Below are positions 19,752 through 27,946 of a stretch of DNA of 64,000 nucleotides, piece by piece. The notes beneath the pieces are model-generated. The model ran no database searches. It worked only from the letters and a program-made list of their open reading frames with translations, and was not told the DNA's origin. Position 1 is the first letter of the stretch. Each line of letters starts with the position of its first letter. The position numbers were made by a program, and so were the translations under genes. This stretch comes from Candidatus Jidaibacter acanthamoeba (lineage in GTDB: Bacteria > Pseudomonadota > Alphaproteobacteria > Rickettsiales > Midichloriaceae), in contig NZ_JSWE01000206.1 of the NCBI RefSeq assembly GCF_000815465.1, forward strand, positions 1-64,000. The letters are read 5' to 3'.

Positions 19752-20400
19752 CTATAAATTAATAATTTTTGATTGCGACGGAACATTAGTTGATACTGAA
19801 ACACTTTTAAACAGAGCTTGTGCAGGCGTTTTAAACTATATGGGTTATAAGCAATACACCCCGGAATATTGCTTGGAGAAATTTGTCGGAGTCAGCCTTA
19901 AGGATATTTTGGATATATTGCGGGAAGAAGTAGGAGATGAGTTCGATCAGAGTGAGTTTGTAGCTAGGGCAGGGGAAATATCAAAAAAACTAATTGAAAC
20001 TGAAATTAAACCTATGCCGAATGCAGGCGACCTACTTATAAAATTAAACAATTTTTCCAAATGCGTAGCCTCAAACGGCAATCGCTCTACTGTAGTGCAC
20101 TCTTTAAAAAGCACGGGACTTTATAATCATTTTACCGAAGAAACAATATTTACCTACGAATTAGTTAAACACCCGAAACCGGCGGCGGATCTATTTTTAT
20201 ATTCAGCGGAAAGAATGGGATTTTCTCCGAAGGAATGCTTAGTAATTGAGGATAGCATTGTCGGAGTGAGAGCTGCAAAAGCAGCTAAAATGGATGTATT
20301 AGCTTATAAACACTTAAACGAGAAATTGCTTCCCGGACTAAATGAATTAAAGCCTACGGCCATAATTAATAATCTGACACAAATTTTAGATTATTTATAA
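19744..20400 (+). CDS. HAD-superfamily phosphatase
   Basis: HAD-like hydrolase of subfamily IA, resembling phosphoglycolate phosphatases and beta-phosphoglucomutases. The nucleophile motif is FDCDGTLVDTE near the N-terminus. Motif II is CVASNGNRS, and the acidic motif is CLVIEDSIVGVRAAKAAKM. A helical cap domain lies between motifs I and II. The ATG at 19744 overlaps the ABC gene by 8 bases; the TTG one codon earlier is less likely. The true substrate is unknown. Coupling to the exporter suggests co-expression rather than a shared pathway. Confidence 0.88.
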   Translation: MNNYKLIIFDCDGTLVDTETLLNRACAGVLNYMGYKQYTPEYCLEKFVGVSLKDILDILREEVGDEFDQSEFVARAGEISKKLIETEIKPMPNAGDLLIKLNNFSKCVASNGNRSTVVHSLKSTGLYNHFTEETIFTYELVKHPKPAADLFLYSAERMGFSPKECLVIEDSIVGVRAAKAAKMDVLAYKHLNEKLLPGLNELKPTAIINNLTQILDYL

Positions 20401-20494
20401 TTTTTTGCTTTTTTCTTCTTATATATTTCTGCATTAACCGGCTATTAACTATTTTCTAATATTATAAATTTATATAATATCAATAGGGGAATAT

Positions 20495-21895
20495 ATGAAA
20501 GAGAATAATTTAAGCGCCAGACTTGATGATCTTTTAGGGGGACAAAATCCTAAATTTATAAGTAGCTATAAATATAGGTTAAATAAGCACTTTGATAATA
20601 TAAGAGAAAAATTAAACTTCAGGGTAGAATATGATGAAGAGACCATAAGTGAAGCTATTGATGGTTATTTAAAACAAGATAATGATTTAGGAGTTTTTTT
20701 TATAAACAATTCTTCCTTATTTGAGCTTAAAGATAAAATAATAAATATTATTATAGAAGAAGTTATAGAGGGGTTTAGGAAAGACAATAATATAGAAGAT
20801 AAAATGACGGAAGATAACAAAAAAACAATAAGAGAAGAGCTTAATAAAGGAATAGAATCATATAAACCTCAAATAATTGTTAATAAAATAAATATAGAAA
20901 ACCCTAAAGCTACTGTTAGTATATTAGCAGAAAAAATCATGCAAGAAGAAGGGCCGGGTAGTAGATTAGCAGAAAATCTAATGGATAAGATGGATATAAT
21001 GAATACAACGGAATGGAGAATATCTAGTCAAATTGAACTTCAATGGCTATTTCAGTCATCTCCTGAGCTTTATAAAGTCTATCCCCATCTTAATTTGTTA
21101 TTTAATAATAAATTAAGTGAAAATTTAATGGAGAGGTTTTTAAAAGTAAAGAAGCATAACCCATTAACTAAGGCGGAAAGCTTAGATGCTGCTTTAAAAT
21201 ATAAACAAAAAAATAAATTTTCATACAAAGATACTTTAGAATTTCTTCACTCTGATATTAGTTTAGAGGGAATATTAAGAGATAATAGAAGTAACAATTC
21301 TCCGGCAGCAGAATTACGCAAGCTTTTAAAGAGCTCGGAAGATAAGGATTTATATGATAAGGACTCTCTACTTGGCACAAAAAGCGATTTTTACAAGTTA
21401 GTTATGTCCGATAACCCGAATACTGTTGCAAGGTTAGTTGAAAAACTATCTTTTGCTCAAGGCAAAGAGTCTAAGAAAGCAAGTGAACAAATTCTACCCG
21501 AAGCAGTATTATACCATGCCCCGACCGAGGTGTTGCTTAAACTGGCTGAGATTCAGGAGAAGATTGATCTGAGACAGCAAGAAGGGGGGAAAAGTACTTT
21601 TAGTGATGTGTTAAATAAAATCCTAAACGGCTTTAAGATGATTGCAACTCTAGGTATTTGCGGAATTAAAGATAAGGATATCACTAATGCTATAAAAGAT
21701 TTAGAGAGAGCCTCCAAAGACTTTGAAACAAAGCATCCGACTTTATGTAAAAATGGAGATGAGAGAAATAAGCAAGTTGAGAAATCGGAAATAACTAAAA
21801 AAGTAAGCACCTTTATCGACAAAGTTTCAGCTAAACCTGAAGGCCATCGGAAGAAGGTCACAGCTTCCGGTTCTACAGGGGAAAGAAGTATATAG
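20495..21895 (+). CDS. Hypothetical cytosolic or secreted protein, 466 residues
   Basis: Not recognised. There is no signal peptide or membrane segment. The protein is charged and mostly helical in appearance, with an acidic N-terminal half and a more basic C-terminus containing HRKKVTASGSTGERSI. A strong ribosome-binding site (AGGGGA) lies a few bases before the ATG, supporting the start. The gene stands alone between the HAD gene and a structured terminator. Its size, lack of homology to anything I know and the T4SS in the same genome make it a possible effector, which is inference only. Confidence 0.75.
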   Translation: MKENNLSARLDDLLGGQNPKFISSYKYRLNKHFDNIREKLNFRVEYDEETISEAIDGYLKQDNDLGVFFINNSSLFELKDKIINIIIEEVIEGFRKDNNIEDKMTEDNKKTIREELNKGIESYKPQIIVNKINIENPKATVSILAEKIMQEEGPGSRLAENLMDKMDIMNTTEWRISSQIELQWLFQSSPELYKVYPHLNLLFNNKLSENLMERFLKVKKHNPLTKAESLDAALKYKQKNKFSYKDTLEFLHSDISLEGILRDNRSNNSPAAELRKLLKSSEDKDLYDKDSLLGTKSDFYKLVMSDNPNTVARLVEKLSFAQGKESKKASEQILPEAVLYHAPTEVLLKLAEIQEKIDLRQQEGGKSTFSDVLNKILNGFKMIATLGICGIKDKDITNAIKDLERASKDFETKHPTLCKNGDERNKQVEKSEITKKVSTFIDKVSAKPEGHRKKVTASGSTGERSI

Positions 21896-21934
21896 GGATT
21901 CATATTAATTTCGTTATTAACGGACCCGGGATAT

Positions 21935-22005
21935 TAGGCATGCACACCCAAAATGGAGGTCTTGGGAGTGTATACTCTTACCTGGAGATTGTCTGCCTAT
22001 TTTTT
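21935..22005 (+). terminator. Branched terminator or small structured RNA
   Basis: An outer stem, TAGGCA (21935-21940) with TGCCTA (21994-21999), leads directly into six T's (22000-22005). Inside is a second hairpin: CAC and CCCAA (21943-21951, one base between) pair with TTGGG and GTG (21962-21970). It lies 40 bases past the 466-residue gene. The nested fold is larger than a simple terminator, so a processed 3' RNA is possible. Confidence 0.55.
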
Positions 22006-22140
22006 CGATATTTATTCATTAAGTAATAAGAGTTGGTATAAAAATCATGCTTACACTTTAAAAATCAGGTTAATTTTGGGTTGTGGATTAGGAGGGCATC
22101 GTTTTAATTCTCTATAATTTCTGCTAAACTAAAGAGTATT

Positions 22141-22530
22141 CTAGCGTTTACTTTGCTTTTTAGCTTCACGCCACAGTTCAAGCATAAACTCAATCGGTTG
22201 CCCTTTTAAATCCTCCAGTCCTCTTTCGTTGGCTATCTTTTTTAATGCACTCATTCTAGCCTCGAATTTCTCATTAACATTTGCTAAAGTATCTTTAACA
22301 TCATACCCGGAAAAAATGCATAGAGAAATAGCGGTATGTAATAAATCTCCTATTTCTTCCCTTATTCTATGTGGGGGCTCTTTATGTAATATAGCTTCTC
22401 TTATCTCTTCACATTCACTGATTGCCTGATCTATGATCATTTCCTGGTTTGGCCAGTCAAAGCCATATTCCCTTGTATCCTGCTCAAGGGTGATAAGTGC
22501 ATCTAAAGCAGTATCTGACATTTTTGACAT
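22141..22530 (-). CDS. MazG-like nucleotide pyrophosphohydrolase
   Basis: Small all-alpha NTP pyrophosphohydrolase of the MazG superfamily, predicted to hydrolyse nucleoside triphosphates to monophosphates and act as a house-cleaning enzyme. The metal-binding pattern is ISECEEIREAI followed by EEIGDLLHTAISLCIFSG. At 129 residues it corresponds to one MazG domain, not the tandem form. The start is either the first or the fourth codon (both ATG). It is an isolated minus-strand gene; neighbours give no further clue. Confidence 0.85.
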   Translation of the reverse strand: MSKMSDTALDALITLEQDTREYGFDWPNQEMIIDQAISECEEIREAILHKEPPHRIREEIGDLLHTAISLCIFSGYDVKDTLANVNEKFEARMSALKKIANERGLEDLKGQPIEFMLELWREAKKQSKR

Positions 22531-22608
22531 ATATATTTATCCTATTTTTATTAAATATATACTAAGATATTTTATAAATAGGTGGTTTTACATTAGATAG
22601 AATTAACA

Positions 22609-22654
22609 GCACCGGCTTTTTACGAGTCTTAATAACTCATTCTATGACCGGTGC
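22609..22654 (-). terminator. Inverted repeat after HU, probable terminator
   Basis: GCACCGG (22609-22615) pairs with CCGGTGC (22648-22654), and a small inner stem GAGT/ACTC lies within the loop. It begins 18 bases past the HU stop on the minus strand. The tail is only moderately T-rich (TGTTAATTCT). Confidence 0.5.
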
Positions 22655-22671
22655 CTTTAATCTGGAGAATA

Positions 22672-22965
22672 TTATTTCTTTTTTGAATTCTTGTGGTTTA
22701 CTGCTTCTTTAAGCTGCTTACCCACTGAGAATTTAACTCTTTTACTAGCCGGAATTTTTATCTTCTCTCTTGTTTGCGGGTTAATGCCTTCTTTTGCTTT
22801 CACATCAGACACTGCAAATGTACCGAAACCTACAAGCTGTAAGCTATCTCCTTTAACTAATACTTCCTGTACTACTTCAAGTAATGCCTCTAAATGCTTT
22901 TTACTATCAACCTTAGTTGCATCGGTTTTTGCAGATAATGCACTTATTAATTCTTCTTTGTTCAT
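22672..22965 (-). CDS. hup: HU-family DNA-binding protein
   Basis: Histone-like protein that bends and compacts DNA. It starts MNKEELISALSAKTDATK and contains the beta-arm region VGFGTFAVSDVKAKEGINPQ followed by IPASKRVKFSVGKQLKEAV, as in HU. The final Lys-rich tail (NHKNSKKK) slightly extends the usual 90 residues to 97. An AGGGA ribosome-binding site precedes the ATG. It is monocistronic, with a long upstream spacer (to 23260) and an inverted repeat after the stop. Confidence 0.96.
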   Translation of the reverse strand: MNKEELISALSAKTDATKVDSKKHLEALLEVVQEVLVKGDSLQLVGFGTFAVSDVKAKEGINPQTREKIKIPASKRVKFSVGKQLKEAVNHKNSKKK

Positions 22966-23201
22966 ATTGTTTCCCTAATTATTAATCGTTATAGTTAATG
23001 GTTGTTAACATAATAGATACTGAAATAATTAGATTTTATATGCAATCTTTTTTATTAAATGCTTCTATAGCTTCTTATCATCTTTGACGGAAATGCTACA
23101 ATTATGTTTAAAATAATAAAAACTGCACTGCAGTATGATTAACCTATGTCGAGTAGCCTAAGTAATTAAGCTATGCAATATAAGCTTAAAACTATCTAAA
23201 T

Positions 23202-23242
23202 AAAAAAATGCTTAAAATACATTTTATAGCATTTTAAGCATT
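23202..23242 (-). terminator. Rho-independent terminator of the Cys-rich lipoprotein gene
   Basis: A perfect 12-bp stem (23207-23218 with 23231-23242) begins about 18 bases past the stop at 23261. On the minus strand it runs into a row of T's (complement of the A run at 23202-23208). Confidence 0.8.
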
Positions 23243-23260
23243 CTACTAAATGTTTAGCAT

Positions 23261-24070
23261 TTATCTTTTATATTTGACGCATTTCTTTTCAAAGCTATCT
23301 ATAAACTGATTAAGCTCAATAGAGTTGAGGGTGAGTTTATTTCTCTTAACATAGCTTTTAAAAAGCTTATCAAAACAATATTGCATATGTCCTGCTTTAT
23401 TATCTGAGAACAATTGTTTTAAAGAGGGATTAAGTTTAACAGAGATCATTTCATTATCGGAAAACTCTCCGGTCATATAACAACAGGTCGCGCAATCGCT
23501 TAAGCTGCTGCTTGTATTATAATCGAATACATTTTTCGAAGAATTTTGAATGAAAGTTAACGGGGTAAGTTGTTTGGTATATTTCACCTTACCGGCTTCA
23601 ACTTTAGCATCGATGACACCGCCCATACAACGGTCACCACCGTAACCGTTAATAAAGTTTAGGGTATCACCCTTTCTTTCAATTAAATAAACATAAGAAT
23701 GTTTACCGGATCTTCCATCACTCCACATTTTATGAACTGCATGTAATTCACCTGTTTTACCTAAATATTTATAAAAAATATAAGGAGGGGACATTACCGG
23801 GGTATCATTTTTATATTCATAAGAATAACCCATAAATCCTTGTTTTTGGAGGTCGGGAGTAACCGGACTGGTTATATTAATTTCCGAAAAAGGATTGCTG
23901 CATTGGGCAAGATTAACCGAAGGTGAGGAAGAATGGGTTATTGAATTAATGCACCATGGTTCAATTGGCCTTCCTTGGAAGGAAAACTCTGAATCCAATT
24001 TGTCTTTCGGGTTGGAAGAACATGAAGTTAAAGTTAGAGCTAATATAAAACTTAAAGAGATTTTTTTCAT
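23261..24070 (-). CDS. Cysteine-rich lipoprotein of unknown function
   Basis: The signal peptide ends in the lipobox LTSC (Cys17), so the protein is predicted lipid-anchored in the envelope. The 269-residue sequence has about ten cysteines, including a CATCC cluster near residue 188, which would favour disulfides in the periplasm. Other features are the aromatic-rich stretch SPPYIFYKYLGKTGELHAV and a Lys-rich C-terminal third. I do not recognise a family. A clear terminator follows. Neither neighbour (HU, PagL) suggests a function. Confidence 0.8.
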   Translation of the reverse strand: MKKISLSFILALTLTSCSSNPKDKLDSEFSFQGRPIEPWCINSITHSSSPSVNLAQCSNPFSEINITSPVTPDLQKQGFMGYSYEYKNDTPVMSPPYIFYKYLGKTGELHAVHKMWSDGRSGKHSYVYLIERKGDTLNFINGYGGDRCMGGVIDAKVEAGKVKYTKQLTPLTFIQNSSKNVFDYNTSSSLSDCATCCYMTGEFSDNEMISVKLNPSLKQLFSDNKAGHMQYCFDKLFKSYVKRNKLTLNSIELNQFIDSFEKKCVKYKR

Positions 24071-24124
24071 ATGTGCTACCTTATAAATGTTAAAAAATAT
24101 TGTAGGCCGCCCCTTGCTTGAACC

Positions 24125-24619
24125 TTAGTTCAGCCTATATTGTAATTCAAGCATTATGTTATTAAGCCCTGGGTTTGTTTTAGAAATGCCGGCATTTGAT
24201 CTATGTGATACGCTTGCTCCTAAAGAAACTGAGCGAGTTATATCGTAGTAAACTTCAAACTGGCTTTTAAACTCTAAAGGATGGCCTAACTTTTTGCCTT
24301 TGCCGCGGTGATAAATTCCCGGGCTAAATGAAATGCCGAGATGCAGGGGAGAGAAATCAATTACATAATTTAAACCGGCATAAACATAAGCACTTTCTTT
24401 GCTGCTTCCCATCACACCGATATGCGGCTGTAAATTATAATAAAAAGAAGCAAAACGATATTCAAGCTTAGCTTCATTGCCCTCAATAGGTTTTTTCTTA
24501 GCTGAAATACCTTGTTTTCCTAATCCGAGAATTATGGAATGAGAGGTTGCTTGAGCAAGATTGATATTTAAAATAAGATAAATGAAAGTTAAAACTGCAC
24601 TTAAGCTTTTTAAATACAT
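24125..24619 (-). CDS. PagL-like lipid A 3-O-deacylase
   Basis: Outer-membrane enzyme that removes the 3-O acyl chain of lipid A. After a signal peptide (about 1-24, ending AQA), the protein reads as short beta-strands of an eight-stranded barrel. It carries the family catalytic motif HRSNAGISKTNPGLN, whose His and Ser match the known PagL active site, and ends in Tyr-rich LELQYRLN, an outer-membrane barrel signature. Length 164 is normal. With kdsB at 54038 it implies a Kdo-containing LPS whose acylation can be remodelled. Confidence 0.85.
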   Translation of the reverse strand: MYLKSLSAVLTFIYLILNINLAQATSHSIILGLGKQGISAKKKPIEGNEAKLEYRFASFYYNLQPHIGVMGSSKESAYVYAGLNYVIDFSPLHLGISFSPGIYHRGKGKKLGHPLEFKSQFEVYYDITRSVSLGASVSHRSNAGISKTNPGLNNIMLELQYRLN

Positions 24620-24793
24620 ATTAATCGCTTGGTTAGGTTATTGTGAGCCACATTATTATGGTTTGTTTTTTTTGTAAAGAAGTAAAAATTATAAATTTTT
24701 TACCTTTAGTATTAAGTTTAGTTAGGTAAAATATTGCTTTACTAAGGATATCATCGTGCTATATCTTTTCTAATGTTTGTATAGGATGGAGTT

Positions 24794-26191
24794 ATGGAAT
24801 TATTAGATCCGGTTTTGTTATCTCGAATACAGTTCGCTTTTGTGATTTCATTTCATATCATTTTTCCTAGCTTAACTATTGGCTTAGCTAGTTTTTTAGC
24901 TGTACTTGAAGGGTTATGGCTTAAAACTAAGCACCCTATATATAAAGAAATATATAAGTTTTGGATAAAAATCTTTGCGGTTTGCTTCGGGCTCGGTGTG
25001 GTTTCAGGGGTGGTAATGTCTTATCAGTTCGGCATGAACTGGTCAGGGTTTTCTACGAAAGTAGGTAATGTTTTAGGCCCACTATTAAGTTTTGAAGTTT
25101 TAACCGCGTTCTTTTTAGAAGCATCGTTTTTAGGTATTATGCTTTTTGCCTGGGATAGGGTGAGCCCTAAAGTACATTTTATTTCTACCCTTGTGGTTAC
25201 AATCGGCACCATAATTTCAGCTTTTTGGATTCTTTCGGCTAACAGTTGGATGCATACTCCCGTAGGTTTTACCATGAAGGAAGACGGGGTTTTTTATCCG
25301 ACTGATTGGATGGAAATAATTTTTAATCCGTCTTTCCCCTATAGATTCTTTCATATGCTTACCGCTGCATACCTTACTACCTCTTTTATTGTTGCCGGAG
25401 TTGCAGCCTGGTATTTGCTTAAAGGCAGATATACTTCCCATGCTCGCATAATGCTCACGATGGCAATGCTTATGGCAATCCTTGTTGCTCCTATGCAAAT
25501 TATGATAGGAGATATGCACGGTCTTAATACCTTGGAACACCAACCGGCTAAAATTGCAGCTATTGAAGGCTTATGGGAAACTGAAAAAGGTGCGGGGTTA
25601 AAATTATTCGGATGGCCTGATCAGGAAAAAGAAGAAACGCTTTACAGTATTGAAATCCCTAAACTCGGCAGTATAATCCTTGCACATGACATTGATGCTG
25701 AAATTAAAGGTTTGAAACATTGGCCTAAAGAGCAACGTACCGATGGGGTAGCTTTAGTTTTCTGGTGCTTTAGAATAATGGTAGGGGTCGGATTAATCAT
25801 GAGCCTAACCGGAGTACTTGCAATTATACAGTTTGCACGTAAAAAAATCTTCACTTCCAAACCTTTTCTTAAATGGTGCATAATGGTTTCTCCGCTTGGG
25901 ATACTTGCAATTTTATGCGGGTGGATTACTACCGAGGTCGGAAGGCAGCCTTATGTTGTATATGGAGTAATGAAAACAATTGAAGCGCATTCCCCGGTAA
26001 CCGTAGAGCAGGTTTTGATTGCCTTAATTGCATTCTTTGTAGTATATGCGTTTGTTTTCGGGGCTGGGGTTTACTATATTTTCAAATTAATCTCTAAGGG
26101 TGTAAAGATTGGAGATTGGATTGAGATGTATGGCAAACACGGGCAAAAGCATCCGATATCAATTGCGGATATTTTTCCGAAAACTTTTTAA
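24794..26191 (+). CDS. cydA: Cytochrome bd-type quinol oxidase subunit I
   Basis: Catalytic subunit of a bd-type terminal oxidase that oxidises quinol and reduces oxygen. Haem ligands His21, His187 and Met329 are present (FWCFRIMVGVG), as are the proton-path glutamates 101 and 109 and the motif GWITTEVGRQPYVVYG. At 465 residues it lacks the long Q-loop insertion of E. coli CydA, so it belongs to the short-Q-loop, CIO-like group. cydB follows after 11 bases. No small cydX-type gene follows cydB. Confidence 0.96.
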   Translation: MELLDPVLLSRIQFAFVISFHIIFPSLTIGLASFLAVLEGLWLKTKHPIYKEIYKFWIKIFAVCFGLGVVSGVVMSYQFGMNWSGFSTKVGNVLGPLLSFEVLTAFFLEASFLGIMLFAWDRVSPKVHFISTLVVTIGTIISAFWILSANSWMHTPVGFTMKEDGVFYPTDWMEIIFNPSFPYRFFHMLTAAYLTTSFIVAGVAAWYLLKGRYTSHARIMLTMAMLMAILVAPMQIMIGDMHGLNTLEHQPAKIAAIEGLWETEKGAGLKLFGWPDQEKEETLYSIEIPKLGSIILAHDIDAEIKGLKHWPKEQRTDGVALVFWCFRIMVGVGLIMSLTGVLAIIQFARKKIFTSKPFLKWCIMVSPLGILAILCGWITTEVGRQPYVVYGVMKTIEAHSPVTVEQVLIALIAFFVVYAFVFGAGVYYIFKLISKGVKIGDWIEMYGKHGQKHPISIADIFPKTF

Positions 26192-26202
26192 AAAGGTAAA
26201 TT

Positions 26203-27222
26203 ATGTTTGATCTCTCTTCATCAATTGACTTACCGTTACTATGGGGCGGATTAATTGCTCTTTCAGTACTTTTATACGTTTGCTTAGACGGGTTTGATTT
26301 AGGAATAGGAATATTATTCCCATTTGCCCCTTCAGACAAATGTCGTGATAAAATGATGAACTCAATCTCTCCTTTTTGGGATGGGAATGAGACTTGGTTG
26401 GTATTGGGAGGGGGAGGTTTACTTGCAGCCTTTCCGTTAGCTTATTCAGTTCTTATGCCTGCAATTTATATGCCGCTTACCATAATGTTGATAGCCTTGA
26501 TTTTTAGAGGGATATCTTTTGAATTTAGGTTCAAAGCGAGTATTAAGACAAGGAGAGTATGGGATTATTGCTTTCATTACGGCTCTTTGGTTGCAACTCT
26601 TATGCAAGGCATAATTCTTGGAGTATTCGTGCAAGGTATTAATGTAGTAGACAGAAAATATGCGGGAGGAGCCTGGGGCTGGTTGAACGGTTTTTCTATT
26701 ACTGTAGGACTAGCGATGGTTTTCGGATATGCACTGCTCGGCAGCACTTGGGTTATTATGAAAACTGAAGAAGAAACTCAAAGTTGGGCAAAGAAATGTT
26801 CCCTGTATGTTTTAATATATGTGCTTGGATTTATGGGGATAGTTAGTTTATGGGTACCGTTCTTAAATAATCAGATTTTTGATCGTTGGTTTTCATGGCC
26901 GAATATGTTTTACTTTTCTCCATTACCTATTATCTCGGTTTTCGTTTCTTTTTATCTTATAAAAACAATTACCAACGGTAAAGAAGTGGCGCCATTTTTG
27001 TTATCTATATCGCTATTTATATTGGCGTACATAGGGTTAGCAGTAAGCTTATGGCCCTGGGTGGTGCCTTATAGCATTTCTGTTTGGGAAGCGGCAGCGG
27101 CTTCCGAATCACTTTCACTCATTTCAGTAGGAGCTGCTATTTTGCTTCCGGTGGTATTGATATATACCGCATATAGCTATTATATATTTCGCGGTAAAAC
27201 TTCTCATGAAAGTTTGTATTAA
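26203..27222 (+). CDS. cydB: Cytochrome bd-type quinol oxidase subunit II
   Basis: Membrane partner of CydA, with about eight membrane segments. Family motifs are LDGFDLGIGILFPF, FWDGNETWLVLGGGGLLAAF and YPLAYSVLMPAIYMP-like. The ribosome-binding site AAAAAGG lies before the ATG, 11 bases after cydA, so the two form an operon. The length of 339 is usual. A high-affinity bd oxidase would let the bacterium respire at low oxygen inside a host cell and complements the complex I genes at 34.4-35.8 kb. Confidence 0.96.
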   Translation: MFDLSSSIDLPLLWGGLIALSVLLYVCLDGFDLGIGILFPFAPSDKCRDKMMNSISPFWDGNETWLVLGGGGLLAAFPLAYSVLMPAIYMPLTIMLIALIFRGISFEFRFKASIKTRRVWDYCFHYGSLVATLMQGIILGVFVQGINVVDRKYAGGAWGWLNGFSITVGLAMVFGYALLGSTWVIMKTEEETQSWAKKCSLYVLIYVLGFMGIVSLWVPFLNNQIFDRWFSWPNMFYFSPLPIISVFVSFYLIKTITNGKEVAPFLLSISLFILAYIGLAVSLWPWVVPYSISVWEAAAASESLSLISVGAAILLPVVLIYTAYSYYIFRGKTSHESLY

Positions 27223-27244
27223 TATTTCCGTCCTCATCTGATAA

Positions 27245-27274
27245 TTTATAAAGCTAAAGAAATTAGCTTATAAA
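27245..27274. repeat. Inverted repeat after cydB
   Basis: TTTATAAAGCTAA (27245-27257) pairs with TTAGCTTATAAA (27263-27274) with one bulged T and a five-base loop. It lies 22 bases past cydB and overlaps the end of the immunity-gene remnant. There is no T run on either strand, so it may stabilise transcript ends rather than terminate. Confidence 0.45.
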
Positions 27275-27417
27275 TCATCATGCCCGCCATTATATTTAAG
27301 TAAATGCTCTACATAATCGCTAGGCAGTTTTGTTTGTATGGTTTATTCTGCTGCTAGTATTTCTTCTATTGTGATTGGGTTCTCATATTCTTCTACTTCT
27401 ATATGCTTCATATTCAT
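27268..27417 (-). pseudogene. SUKH (SMI1/KNR4) immunity gene remnant with in-frame stop
   Basis: From an ATG at 27417 (preceded by AGAGGA) the frame reads MNMKHIEVEEYENPITIEEI and is then interrupted by a TAA at 27343-27345. It continues in the same frame as TKLPSDYVEHLLKYNGGHDD before a second stop. The pattern LPxDYxxxLLKxNGG is the N-terminal hallmark of SUKH immunity proteins, which normally run to 120-150 residues. One nonsense mutation plus loss of the 3' two-thirds makes it dead. It lies just downstream of a WHH-nuclease remnant, the classic toxin/immunity order. Confidence 0.65.
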
Positions 27418-27435
27418 TCCTCTAAGTTTATGTTA

Positions 27436-27821
27436 TTATACACCTTTGCTCTGCTCATGTCTTAGTTTAGATGTACCACCGGTATGGTTTATCGCATCGT
27501 GCAGATCTTTTGGGGTACAAGTTCCATAGTTTTACCATCTTCATGGTGATGCCAAGTGTAGCCATCAGGTGTTTCCTTATAACCTGCTGCCTTATTTGCC
27601 TCATTAAAGTCATGATCATATTCTCCATTAAGGCCAGTAACCTCAACTATCCTTATAGCATGAGGCATAAAATTTGGACATCCATTTTCCTGGAACCACA
27701 TGCTTTCAGGATACTTTTCTTTTAAGTTTGGATATCTTGCCTTTATGGTATCGGGTAGTGCATCAAAGTCTACTTTTGTCCTAGCCCACTTTGCATTCCT
27801 AAAAAGGTTCTTTCCAACTTT
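27436..27821 (-). pseudogene. WHH-type (HNH/Endo VII) nuclease toxin C-terminus, frameshifted
   Basis: Translating the minus strand gives a continuous fragment (NLFRNAKWARTKVDFD onward) with the nuclease core PDGYTWHHHEDGKTMELVP. The frame then breaks at a run of four C's (27512-27515). In another frame it resumes as PKDLHDAINHTGGTSKLRH before a TAA at 27436-27438. The motif set TWHH..D...LVP..LH.A..HTGG is that of WHH toxins, normally at the C-terminus of large polymorphic toxins. A stop at 27822-27824 cuts it off upstream. It is not functional. Confidence 0.75.
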
Positions 27822-27946
27822 CTAAGTATATATGCTCCAAACACACTGAAGAATTATTAAGAGTATAAAAGCAATTATAATAAATGGTTGTCAGAAAGCT
27901 GTGGAACTCAAATAGAATAATAGCAACAACTAAATATCAGCAGCTA
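27822..27946. other. Spacer between toxin remnant and virD4, no gene seen
   Basis: AT-rich. On the minus strand a start-less hydrophobic stretch (FIIIAFILLIILQCVWSIY) lies in the toxin frame just ahead of the stop at 27822. It might be a leftover of the toxin's upstream region, or chance in AT-rich DNA. Confidence 0.3.

Noticed and set aside
20473-20478. TATAAT upstream of the 466-residue gene
   Set aside because: It lies so close to the ribosome-binding site that the predicted transcript would start in it, and no -35 box fits.
27338-27725. Plus-strand frames over the toxin/immunity remnants
   Set aside because: Antisense shadows; the minus-strand translations carry the WHH and SUKH motifs.
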